Source: Streptomyces sp. NBC_00433
Lineage (GTDB): Bacteria > Actinomycetota > Actinomycetes > Streptomycetales > Streptomycetaceae
DNA: 64,000 nt
Assembly (NCBI GenBank): GCA_036015235.1
Contig: CP107926.1
Span: 4,731,501 to 4,795,500 of the forward strand
Direction of reading: 5' to 3'
In this document: one piece after another, positions 29,622-37,157 of the stretch
How positions within the stretch are numbered: position 1 is the stretch's first letter
Layout: every line of letters starts with the position of its first letter
Notes under the pieces: generated by a model
The model's input: the letters and a program-made list of their open reading frames with translations, nothing else
Told to the model about the DNA's origin: nothing
The model's database searches: none
Position numbers and translations under genes: made by a program

Positions 29622-31967
29622 CTACCCGTCCACTTTCTCACCTGTCGGGGACGGCTCCAGGCTTTCCTGCCCGGTGTCAGCGGCAGGGTCACCCGGCTGC
29701 CCGGGATCCGTGCCGCCCTCCTCGTCATCGTCGGCGTCGCCGTCGTCGTCCGAACCACTGTCTCCGGCCGTCTGTCGCTTCCGCTGTCGGTAGATCCGTA
29801 CCCCGGCCAGCACCAGCAGGAGCAGCCCGGCCCCGATGATCAGCATCACCAGGTCGGTGACCTTGTTGATGTGCACCTCGAACGGGACGGCGTTGCCGTA
29901 CAGCCGGCCGTTGGCGGTGTAGAGATGCGCGGTGATCCCGACCGTGCCGTTCGCGCTGGCGGTGGTCTGGAACTTCAGGGTACGGGTGTGGCCGCCCTCG
30001 ATGGTGATCTGCTGGTCGGCTTCCTTGATCTCCAGTCGGATGTTGGCGCTGGACTTGAGCCGCAGCACCAGGCCCTTCACCGGCTGGCCCAGCTCGTTCT
30101 TGACCGTGACCGGGATGGTGCCGCTGCGGCCCGACAGGGTCAGCGTCGTCTTCGGGATGATGTGCACCGCGCCGATCAGATCCTGCAGATACAGGCCGAT
30201 CGAGTCCCGATAGGCCTTCGCGCCCGCGGGGACCCCGCGCCAGCTGTTGGACATCGAGCGCAGCACCGCGTTCCTGAACGGAACGGTGACCCGGTTCTGC
30301 TGGGTGAGGATGACCACGAAGTCGTTGAGGTTGCCCTGGGTGTACTGGATCCACTGGAAGGTGTTCGTGGACAGCTCCTGCTTGCGCAGGCTGTTCGGGT
30401 AGGCCTTGGCCGACGGCACCTTGCGATTGGCGTGTGCGTCCGGGTGCGCCTTGGCCACGTCGTCGAAGTCGACCGGCGAGATCCAGGGCGCGGTGATGGT
30501 GTCGTGGATCGCCTGGGCCATCGCCTGCGCCTGCGGGACGGTGGGCATGCGCTGCGGGGCGACCAGCACGTCGCGCTGCTTCTCCGGCGCCTCCATGGTG
30601 ATCAGCAGCGTCTGCGCGACGAAGCTCTGCACGGCGAGGTTGGTCTGCTGCTCGTTGGTCAGGGTGCCGGTGAAGGCGGTGGACAGCGTCGCGTCGGCGA
30701 CCACCGCGGTGGTGCCGCCACCGATCGGCCGGGCGGCGTTCGGGGTGTAGTGGAGGTTGTCGCCCTCGCTGAAGGTGTCACTGCGGGCGATGATCCGCTT
30801 GGCGCCGCCCGCGCGTGCCACGGCGACCACCGACGGGTCGATGGCGCCGTCGACGGGCCAGGCCACATCCGCGGTCTGGGTGCCGCCGAAGATGGTCTCC
30901 GTGGTGGTCAGCCCGAGCGCGACGCCGGTCTTCAGGTGGGTGAGGGCGCCGGACACGCTCTGGCCGTGGTGCGCGAGCGAGGCGATGTCGGTGTCACCGA
31001 AGGGCAGCGCGATCACCTGCTCGCCGGCCACCGCGGTCTTGAGGTCGTTCAGCCACTGCCTGGCGACGGTTCCGCCGGTGCCCTGCGTGGTCTTGGCGAC
31101 GTCGCCGCCGGGACCCGCCACGCGGTAGCCCTTGGTCATGAACTCGACGGTGGCGAGCAGGTCGGGGTCGACGACCCAGGTCACCGGGAGATTCCTGGCC
31201 AGGTCGATCATCTGCCGCAGCCGGCCGCCCGGAGCCAGCTCCGTGGCCAGGTCGTCGTCCAGGAAGATCGGGCTGACCTGGGAGTCGGTGTCGCCGCGCG
31301 GTGCGATGTGCGACCGGTCGGTGAGCGGCCACAGGTAGTTGATCCTGGTCTGCTTGACGGTGCTGGTGACCGCGTCGCCGTACCAGGGCAGGAAGGTCCG
31401 CTTGATGCCGAGCACGTGCGGGGTCGGGTCGGCCTTGGTCTGGCCGTCCAGCGCCACACCCAGCTGGTAGACCCCGGGATCCGACAGGTCGAGTGCGGAG
31501 ACCGGGACGGTGAGGGTGAAGGACACGCGCCCGCCGGCGGGGATGTCCGGCACCGTGCTGGTCTGGTCGGGGATCTCGTCGCCGTCCTCGGCGTTGCTGT
31601 AGCCGGTCCGCGAGGTGGCGCTCTTGATGGAGCTGCGGGTGCTCAGCACACCGCCCCAGGGCATCCGGAGGCCGACGTGGGCGTCCGTGATGGCGGACTT
31701 CCCGTCGTTGGAGAGCTGGCCGGAGATGGTGAGGGACTCGCCCTTGACCGGGATCCGCGGTGTGAGGACGTTCACGGAGACCGAGGCCGTACGGGAGCCG
31801 CTGGCGGCCGCTTGCGAGGGCGCTGCTCCGACGGCCTGCAGCAGCCCGGTGAGCAGCGTCGTACCCGCCACCAGCGCGACGACCCGTGCTGCCCGGCGCC
31901 TCGCCGAGGACGGGGGTTTCCCGGGTGACTGTGCCGCCTCGCCCACGCGTTCGCCCGTCCTCGTCAT
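29622..31967 (-). CDS. DUF6049 family secreted/membrane protein
   Basis: A 781-residue protein with an N-terminal signal (RRRAARVVALVAGTTLLTGL, then Ala-rich), a large extracytoplasmic part containing Ig-like and helical stretches, and one C-terminal membrane helix (DLVMLIIGAGLLLLVLAGV, about 700-720), followed by a basic then very acidic cytoplasmic tail. It matches the DUF6049 family, the position counterpart of M. tuberculosis Rv3909 just upstream of mviN. It probably works with MurJ at the wall, but its function is not known. ATG 31965-31967. Confidence 0.85.
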   Translation of the reverse strand: MTRTGERVGEAAQSPGKPPSSARRRAARVVALVAGTTLLTGLLQAVGAAPSQAAASGSRTASVSVNVLTPRIPVKGESLTISGQLSNDGKSAITDAHVGLRMPWGGVLSTRSSIKSATSRTGYSNAEDGDEIPDQTSTVPDIPAGGRVSFTLTVPVSALDLSDPGVYQLGVALDGQTKADPTPHVLGIKRTFLPWYGDAVTSTVKQTRINYLWPLTDRSHIAPRGDTDSQVSPIFLDDDLATELAPGGRLRQMIDLARNLPVTWVVDPDLLATVEFMTKGYRVAGPGGDVAKTTQGTGGTVARQWLNDLKTAVAGEQVIALPFGDTDIASLAHHGQSVSGALTHLKTGVALGLTTTETIFGGTQTADVAWPVDGAIDPSVVAVARAGGAKRIIARSDTFSEGDNLHYTPNAARPIGGGTTAVVADATLSTAFTGTLTNEQQTNLAVQSFVAQTLLITMEAPEKQRDVLVAPQRMPTVPQAQAMAQAIHDTITAPWISPVDFDDVAKAHPDAHANRKVPSAKAYPNSLRKQELSTNTFQWIQYTQGNLNDFVVILTQQNRVTVPFRNAVLRSMSNSWRGVPAGAKAYRDSIGLYLQDLIGAVHIIPKTTLTLSGRSGTIPVTVKNELGQPVKGLVLRLKSSANIRLEIKEADQQITIEGGHTRTLKFQTTASANGTVGITAHLYTANGRLYGNAVPFEVHINKVTDLVMLIIGAGLLLLVLAGVRIYRQRKRQTAGDSGSDDDGDADDDEEGGTDPGQPGDPAADTGQESLEPSPTGEKVDG

Positions 31968-32122
31968 ATGTGTCGCTGATCGTCTGTCGCCGGTGGTCCA
32001 TCGGATGTGCGTGCTGGCATGTTAACGATCCGCGCTGTGTCGAAGTGCTGCGGACTGCTCCTTGGTACAAGCCGCGAAACCTGTGCGCGGGCGACGCCCG
32101 CGGACCCGTACCCTTTTACGTT

Positions 32123-33589
32123 GTGCCGAATGCCAACAATGCCGCTCAGACTCCGCAGCCCCCGCGAGCCGGGCAGGCCCCTCACCGGGTCGAGCCGGTC
32201 GCCGAGGAGCTGGGCCACCGCTTCCGTGCCGCCGGGTTCGACCTCGCCCTGGTCGGCGGATCCGTGCGGGACATCCTGCTGGGCAGGCTCGGCAATGATC
32301 TGGACTTCACCACCGATGCCCGCCCCGAACAGGTACTGAGGATCCTGCGCCCGTGGGCGGACTCGGTGTGGGACGTCGGGATCGCCTTCGGCACGGTCGG
32401 CGGCATGAAGAAGGCCCACGACACGGAGGGCGTGGCCCGCGGCTTCCAGATCGAGGTGACCACCTACCGCAGCGAGGCCTACGACCGGACCTCGCGCAAG
32501 CCGGAGGTCTCCTACGGCGACACCATCGAGGAGGACCTGGTCCGCCGTGACTTCACGGTGAACTCGATGGCGGTGGGACTGCCGGAGAAGGACTTCATCG
32601 ACCCCTACGGCGGCCTGGACGACCTCGCGGCCCGGCTGCTGCGCACTCCGGGGTCCCCCGAGTCGTCCTTCTCCGACGACCCGCTGCGGATGCTGCGCGC
32701 CGCCCGCTTCGCCGCCCAGCTGGACTTCGAGGTCGCCCCCGAGGTGGTCGAGGCGATGACCGCGATGGCCGACCGGATCGACATCGTCTCGGCCGAGCGG
32801 GTGCGCGACGAGCTGAACAAGCTGGTCCTGTCCGACCACCCGCGCAAGGGGCTGCGGCTGCTGGTCGACACCGGACTCGCCGACCGGGTGCTGCCCGAGC
32901 TGTCCGCGCTGCGTCTGGAGCGCGACGAGCACTTCCGGCACAAGGACGTCTACGAGCACACCCTGACGGTGCTGGAGCAGGCCATCGACCTGGAGACCGA
33001 GGGTCCCGACCTGGTGCTGCGGCTGTCCGCGCTGCTGCACGACATCGGCAAGCCGAAGACCCGGCGCTTCGAGTCGGACGGACGGGTCTCCTTCCACCAC
33101 CATGAGATGGTCGGCGCCAAGCTGACCAAGGCGCGAATGCTGCAGCTGAAGTACCCCAACGAGCTGGTGAAGGAGGTCTCCCGGCTGGTCGAGCTGCATC
33201 TGCGCTTCCACGGCTACGGCAGCGGCGAGTGGACCGACTCGGCGGTGCGCCGCTACGTACGGGACGCCGGGCCGCTGCTGGAGCGGCTGCACAAGCTGAC
33301 CCGGTCGGACTGCACGACCCGCAACAAGCGCAAGGCGGCGGCGCTGTCCCGGACCTACGACGGCTTGGAGCAGCGGATCGCCGAGCTGCAGGAGCAGGAG
33401 GAGCTGGACTCGATCCGGCCCGACCTGGACGGCAACCAGATCATGACGGTGCTGGGGATCGCCCCGGGGCCGGTGGTCGGCAAGGCCTATCAGTACCTGC
33501 TGGAGCTGCGGCTGGAGAACGGTCCGCTGGGCGAGGAGGCCGCGACCACGGCCCTGCGCGAGTGGTGGGCCGGCCAGTCCGCCGAGTGA
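32123..33589 (+). CDS. CCA tRNA nucleotidyltransferase
   Basis: A 488-residue enzyme that adds or repairs the CCA end of tRNA. GTG 32123 opens MPNANNAAQTPQPP, as typical. The polymerase head has ALVGGSVRDILLGRLG and NDLDFTTDARPEQ. The HD domain follows with LLHDIGKPKTRRF and FHHHEMVGAKLTKAR. No ribosome site precedes the GTG, and TACCCT lies 9 bases upstream (32108-32113), so a leaderless transcript is possible. It is divergent from DUF6049. parS site 7 starts directly on its stop codon. Confidence 0.93.
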   Translation: MPNANNAAQTPQPPRAGQAPHRVEPVAEELGHRFRAAGFDLALVGGSVRDILLGRLGNDLDFTTDARPEQVLRILRPWADSVWDVGIAFGTVGGMKKAHDTEGVARGFQIEVTTYRSEAYDRTSRKPEVSYGDTIEEDLVRRDFTVNSMAVGLPEKDFIDPYGGLDDLAARLLRTPGSPESSFSDDPLRMLRAARFAAQLDFEVAPEVVEAMTAMADRIDIVSAERVRDELNKLVLSDHPRKGLRLLVDTGLADRVLPELSALRLERDEHFRHKDVYEHTLTVLEQAIDLETEGPDLVLRLSALLHDIGKPKTRRFESDGRVSFHHHEMVGAKLTKARMLQLKYPNELVKEVSRLVELHLRFHGYGSGEWTDSAVRRYVRDAGPLLERLHKLTRSDCTTRNKRKAAALSRTYDGLEQRIAELQEQEELDSIRPDLDGNQIMTVLGIAPGPVVGKAYQYLLELRLENGPLGEEAATTALREWWAGQSAE

Positions 33590-33605
33590 TGTTCCACGTG
33601 GAACA
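33590..33605. other. parS site 7
   Basis: TGTTCCACGTGGAACA, perfect palindrome beginning at the end of the nucleotidyltransferase gene. Confidence 0.95.
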
Positions 33606-33629
33606 TCGCATCCGCGGGATGCGCCGCCG

Positions 33630-34940
33630 TCATCGGGTCTGGGTGCCCGCGTGCGATGTTCCACGTGAAACATCGCGCTCCCGCAGTATCCCGACCGCAG
33701 TGGCCGCGTAGATCAGCCCCAGCGCCACGACCAGCCCGGCCGAGCGTCCGTCGGCGGGCAGGACGAGCGCCGCGAGCGCCGCGGCGCCGACGAACGCCAC
33801 ATTGAAGACGACGTCGTAGAGCGAGAAGACCCGGCCGCGGTAGGCGTCGTCCACCTGGGCCTGGACGACCGTGTCGGTGGCGATCTTGGCACCCTGGGTG
33901 GTGACCCCCAGGGCGAAGGCGGCCAGCATCATCGGGGCGCGGGTGAAGGACAGCGCCAGCGGCGGCAGCAGCAGCGCCGAGGCCGCCGAGCAGGCGGTGA
34001 TCCAGCCCGCGGTGCCGATCCGGGCGGTGGCCCACGGCGTGATGAGCGCCGCGACGAAGAAGCCGGCCGCCGACAGGCCCACTGCCACGCCCAGCAGGGC
34101 CAGACCCGCGTCGGTGTCGGACGGGTCGGACCATGCGTAGCGGCACAGCATCAGCAGCGTCACGGTGAGCGCGCCGAAGCAGAAGCGCATCGCGGTCATC
34201 GCGGTCATCGCGCGGGCGGCCGCGGGGCGGCGGCGCAGATGCCGCAGTCCGGCACGCAGCCCCTGGGCGGTGCCGGCGAGCGCCGCCATGACCTGTGGGC
34301 GGACCCGGTCGGGGTCGGGGCCCAACAGGTCCCGGCCCAGGGTCAGCGCGGACAGCCCCGCGCACAGGTAGAGCAGGGCGCCGAGCAGCACGGTGGCGGC
34401 GTTGGCCCCGTCCCCGTCGGCTGCGAAGAAGAGGTGCACCACGAAGGCGACGCCGCCGCCCACGGTCGCCGCCAGGGTGCCCGCGGTCGGCGAGAGGGCG
34501 TTGGCCGTCACCAGCCGGTCCTCGTCGACCACCCGCGGCAGCGCCGCGGACAGCCCGGCCAGCACGAAGCGGTTGACCGCGGTCACCGACAGGGCGGACA
34601 GATAGAACAGCCAGTCCGGCACACCCAGCAGGATCAGCCCGGCGGTGCCGCAGCACAGCACGGCACGCAGCAGGTTGCAGTAGAGCAGCACCTGGCGGCG
34701 CCGCCAGCGGTCGAGCAGCACCCCGGTGAAGGGGCCGATCAGCGAGTAGGGCAGCAGCAGGACGGCCATCGCGGACGCGACCGCGCCCGGTGAGGCCTGC
34801 TTCTCGGGCGAGAAGACCACATAGGCGGCGAGCGCGACCTGGAAGACGCCGTCGGAGAGCTGTGACAGCAGGCGTACGCCCAGCAGCCGGCGGAAGTCCG
34901 GCAGCCGCAGCAGGACGCGAAGATCGCGCAGAAGGCCCAT
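33630..34940 (-). CDS. MFS transporter
   Basis: A 436-residue major facilitator with 12 predicted helices, resembling drug exporters of the enterobactin-exporter/NreB type. Visible features: RLPDFRRLLGVRLLSQLSDG at the N-terminus, the loop GVLLDRWRRRQVLLYCNLL, and QAQVDDAYRGRVFSLYD before helix 10. ATG 34938-34940 has GAGG 9 bases before; an in-frame GTG 6 bases upstream is less well spaced. The substrate is unknown. Its C-terminal codons hold parS site 8 (DVSRGTS). Confidence 0.88.
   Translation of the reverse strand: MGLLRDLRVLLRLPDFRRLLGVRLLSQLSDGVFQVALAAYVVFSPEKQASPGAVASAMAVLLLPYSLIGPFTGVLLDRWRRRQVLLYCNLLRAVLCCGTAGLILLGVPDWLFYLSALSVTAVNRFVLAGLSAALPRVVDEDRLVTANALSPTAGTLAATVGGGVAFVVHLFFAADGDGANAATVLLGALLYLCAGLSALTLGRDLLGPDPDRVRPQVMAALAGTAQGLRAGLRHLRRRPAAARAMTAMTAMRFCFGALTVTLLMLCRYAWSDPSDTDAGLALLGVAVGLSAAGFFVAALITPWATARIGTAGWITACSAASALLLPPLALSFTRAPMMLAAFALGVTTQGAKIATDTVVQAQVDDAYRGRVFSLYDVVFNVAFVGAAALAALVLPADGRSAGLVVALGLIYAATAVGILRERDVSRGTSHAGTQTR
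33657..33672. other. parS site 8 (inside MFS gene 3' end)
   Basis: TGTTCCACGTGAAACA, 67 bases from site 7. Confidence 0.95.
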
Positions 34941-34958
34941 GCGCACAGCCTCACACGG

Positions 34959-34997
34959 CCGAGAAGGCCCCGGGCATGCGACCCGGGGCCTTCTCGG
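34959..34997 (-). terminator. Terminator after inositol-phosphate synthase gene
   Basis: CCGAGAAGGCCCCGGG and CCCGGGGCCTTCTCGG, a 16-bp perfect stem with 7-nt loop, between the synthase stop and the MFS start. Confidence 0.85.
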
Positions 34998-35065
34998 TAA
35001 TACGTGCGTCAGTGCTTCGGTTGTCGGCGGCTCAGCGCCTCAGCACCGCACAGCCGGTCGGCGAT

Positions 35066-36148
35066 TCAGCGCTCGACCTCGCCGCGGATGAACTTCTCCA
35101 CGTTCTCGCGGGCCTCGTCGTCGAAGAACTGCACCGGCGGGGACTTCATGAAGTACGAGGAGGCCGACAGGATCGGGCCACCGATGCCGCGGTCCTTGGC
35201 GATCTTCGCGGCACGCACCGCGTCGATGATGACGCCGGCGGAGTTCGGGGAGTCCCAGACCTCCAGCTTGTACTCCAGGTTCAGCGGGACGTCGCCGAAG
35301 GCGCGGCCCTCGAGGCGGACGTACGCCCACTTGCGGTCGTCGAGCCACTGGACGTAGTCGGACGGGCCGATGTGGACGTTCTTGGCGCCCAGGTCGCGGT
35401 CCGGGATCTGCGAGGTGACGGCCTGCGTCTTGGAGATCTTCTTGGACTCCAGGCGCTCGCGCTCGAGCATGTTCTTGAAGTCCATGTTGCCGCCGACGTT
35501 CAGCTGCATGGTGCGCTCCAGGACGACACCGCGGTCCTCGAAGAGCTTGGCCATCACGCGGTGCGTGATGGTGGCGCCCACCTGGGACTTGATGTCGTCA
35601 CCGACGATCGGCACACCGGCCTCGGTGAACTTGTCGGCCCACTCCTTGGTGCCGGCGATGAAGACCGGGAGGGCGTTGACGAAGGCGACCTTGGCGTCGA
35701 TGGCGCACTGGGCGTAGAACTTCGCCGCGGCCTCGGAGCCGACGGGCAGGTAGCAGACCAGCACGTCGACCTGACGGTCCTTGAGGATCTGGACGATGTC
35801 GACCGGGGCCTCGTCGGACTCCTCGATGGTCTCGCGGTAGTACTTGCCGAGGCCGTCGAGGGTGTGGCCGCGCTGGACGGTCACGCCGGTCTGCGGCACG
35901 TCGCAGATCTTGATGGTGTTGTTCTCGCTGGCGCCGATGGCGTCCGCGACGTCGAGGCCGACCTTCTTCGCGTCGACGTCGAAGGCGGCCACGAACTCGA
36001 CGTCACGCACGTGGTAGTCGCCGAACTGGACGTGCATCAGGCCGGGCACCCGGGAGTCCGGGTCCGCGTCCTTGTAGTACTCGACACCCTGAACCAGCGA
36101 CGTGGCGCAGTTGCCCACACCCACGATGGCTACGCGAACCGAACCCAT
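35066..36148 (-). CDS. ino1: Inositol-3-phosphate synthase
   Basis: A 360-residue NAD enzyme that turns glucose 6-phosphate into inositol 1-phosphate, the first step to mycothiol and phosphatidylinositol in actinobacteria. The Rossmann start is MGSVRVAIVGVGNCATSLVQ. Conserved stretches are GDDIKSQVGATITHR, LNVGGNMDFKNM and YKLEVWDSPNSAG. ATG 36146-36148 follows AGGGAG, 23 bases after padR, so the two are cotranscribed. This links the regulator to redox (mycothiol) and membrane supply. Confidence 0.95.
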   Translation of the reverse strand: MGSVRVAIVGVGNCATSLVQGVEYYKDADPDSRVPGLMHVQFGDYHVRDVEFVAAFDVDAKKVGLDVADAIGASENNTIKICDVPQTGVTVQRGHTLDGLGKYYRETIEESDEAPVDIVQILKDRQVDVLVCYLPVGSEAAAKFYAQCAIDAKVAFVNALPVFIAGTKEWADKFTEAGVPIVGDDIKSQVGATITHRVMAKLFEDRGVVLERTMQLNVGGNMDFKNMLERERLESKKISKTQAVTSQIPDRDLGAKNVHIGPSDYVQWLDDRKWAYVRLEGRAFGDVPLNLEYKLEVWDSPNSAGVIIDAVRAAKIAKDRGIGGPILSASSYFMKSPPVQFFDDEARENVEKFIRGEVER

Positions 36149-36171
36149 ACCCGTTGCTCCCTGTGTAATCG

Positions 36172-36816
36172 TCACGCGGTTCCCCGGGCTTCGGGTCGGC
36201 CGCCGTTCTCTTGGTTGGTGTTGTCGTTGTCGTCCCGCTCGTCGACCGGCCGCTCGACGCGTCCGGCCCGCTCGGTCTCGATCAGCTCGTTGAGCCAGCG
36301 GACCTCGCGCTCCACCGACTCCATGCCATGGCGTTGCAGCTCCAGCGTGTAGTCGTCGAGCCGTTCGCGGGTGCGGACCAGTGAGGCGCGCATCTTCTCC
36401 AGGCGCTCCTCCAGGCGGCTGCGCCGCCCTTCGAGCACCCGCATCCTGACGTCCTTGGACGTCTGGCCGAAGAAGGCGAAACGAGCGGCGAAGTGCTCGT
36501 CCTCCCAGGCGTCGGGGCCCGAGTGCGCCAGCAGCTCCTCGAAGTGCTCCTTGCCCGCGGCGGTCAGCCGGTAGACGATCTTCGCCCGGCGGCCGGCGAG
36601 GGGCGCGGCGGGCGGACCGCTGTCCACCGCCGGTTCCTCGATCAACCACCCCAGGGTGACCAGCGTCTTCAGGCAGGGATACAGGCTCCCGTAGCTGAAG
36701 GCGCGGAACACCCCGAGCGAGGTGTTGAGCCGCTTGCGCAGCTCGTACCCATGCATCGGTGACTCGCGCAGCAGACCGAGAACCGCGAATTCGAGGATTC
36801 CGGAGCGCTTGCTCAA
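36172..36816 (-). CDS. PadR family transcriptional regulator
   Basis: A 214-residue repressor. TTG 36814-36816 is chosen for GAGGGG 9 bases before and the typical start SKRSGILEFAVLGLLRESP. The winged helix has MHGYELRKRLNTSLG and YGSLYPCLKTLVTLGWL, and the long C-terminal part is a dimerising coiled coil (about 115-185). Upstream lies an excellent PadR operator (36851-36871), so it is probably autoregulated. It is in an operon with ino1, so it likely controls inositol synthesis. The signal is unknown. Confidence 0.92.
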   Translation of the reverse strand: MSKRSGILEFAVLGLLRESPMHGYELRKRLNTSLGVFRAFSYGSLYPCLKTLVTLGWLIEEPAVDSGPPAAPLAGRRAKIVYRLTAAGKEHFEELLAHSGPDAWEDEHFAARFAFFGQTSKDVRMRVLEGRRSRLEERLEKMRASLVRTRERLDDYTLELQRHGMESVEREVRWLNELIETERAGRVERPVDERDDNDNTNQENGGRPEARGTA

Positions 36817-37157
36817 TCCCTCGTCCCCTCGTTCACGCTTCTTCCGATCCGATGTATCGAGTCGATACATCGTGACGATAGAACGGTGCGAGACATCGTG
36901 CAAGGCAGCAGGTGGTGACCGGCGTCACATCCTCAAACCTGTGAGCTGCCAACTGCCCGTTATGTGATGAACGTTCGCATCATGTGTCTTTTGGCCGTGC
37001 GTACTCTGTTCGCCATGCAGAGCACCGGGAACCCCGCGCCGTCGGCGCGCGTCTTGATCCTGGGTGCGGTGCGGCCTGACACAGCCGCATGCAGGGGGAC
37101 CAACCGGATTGTCACCGATGCCTTCAGGCGATCCCGCCTGTCGAGGAGTAGCTGTTC
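36817..37157. promoter_or_regulatory. padR / PBP intergenic region (341 bases)
   Basis: Divergent spacer. It holds the PadR operator near padR and the leader of the PBP gene, whose ribosome site GAGGAG is at 37143-37148. A 65-codon open frame (36964-37161) has no family features and I do not count it as a gene. Confidence 0.5.
36851..36871. promoter_or_regulatory. PadR operator
   Basis: GATGTATCGA, one central G, TCGATACATC: a perfect 21-bp palindrome with the ATGT/ACAT ends typical of PadR sites, 35 bases before the padR start. Confidence 0.8.
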
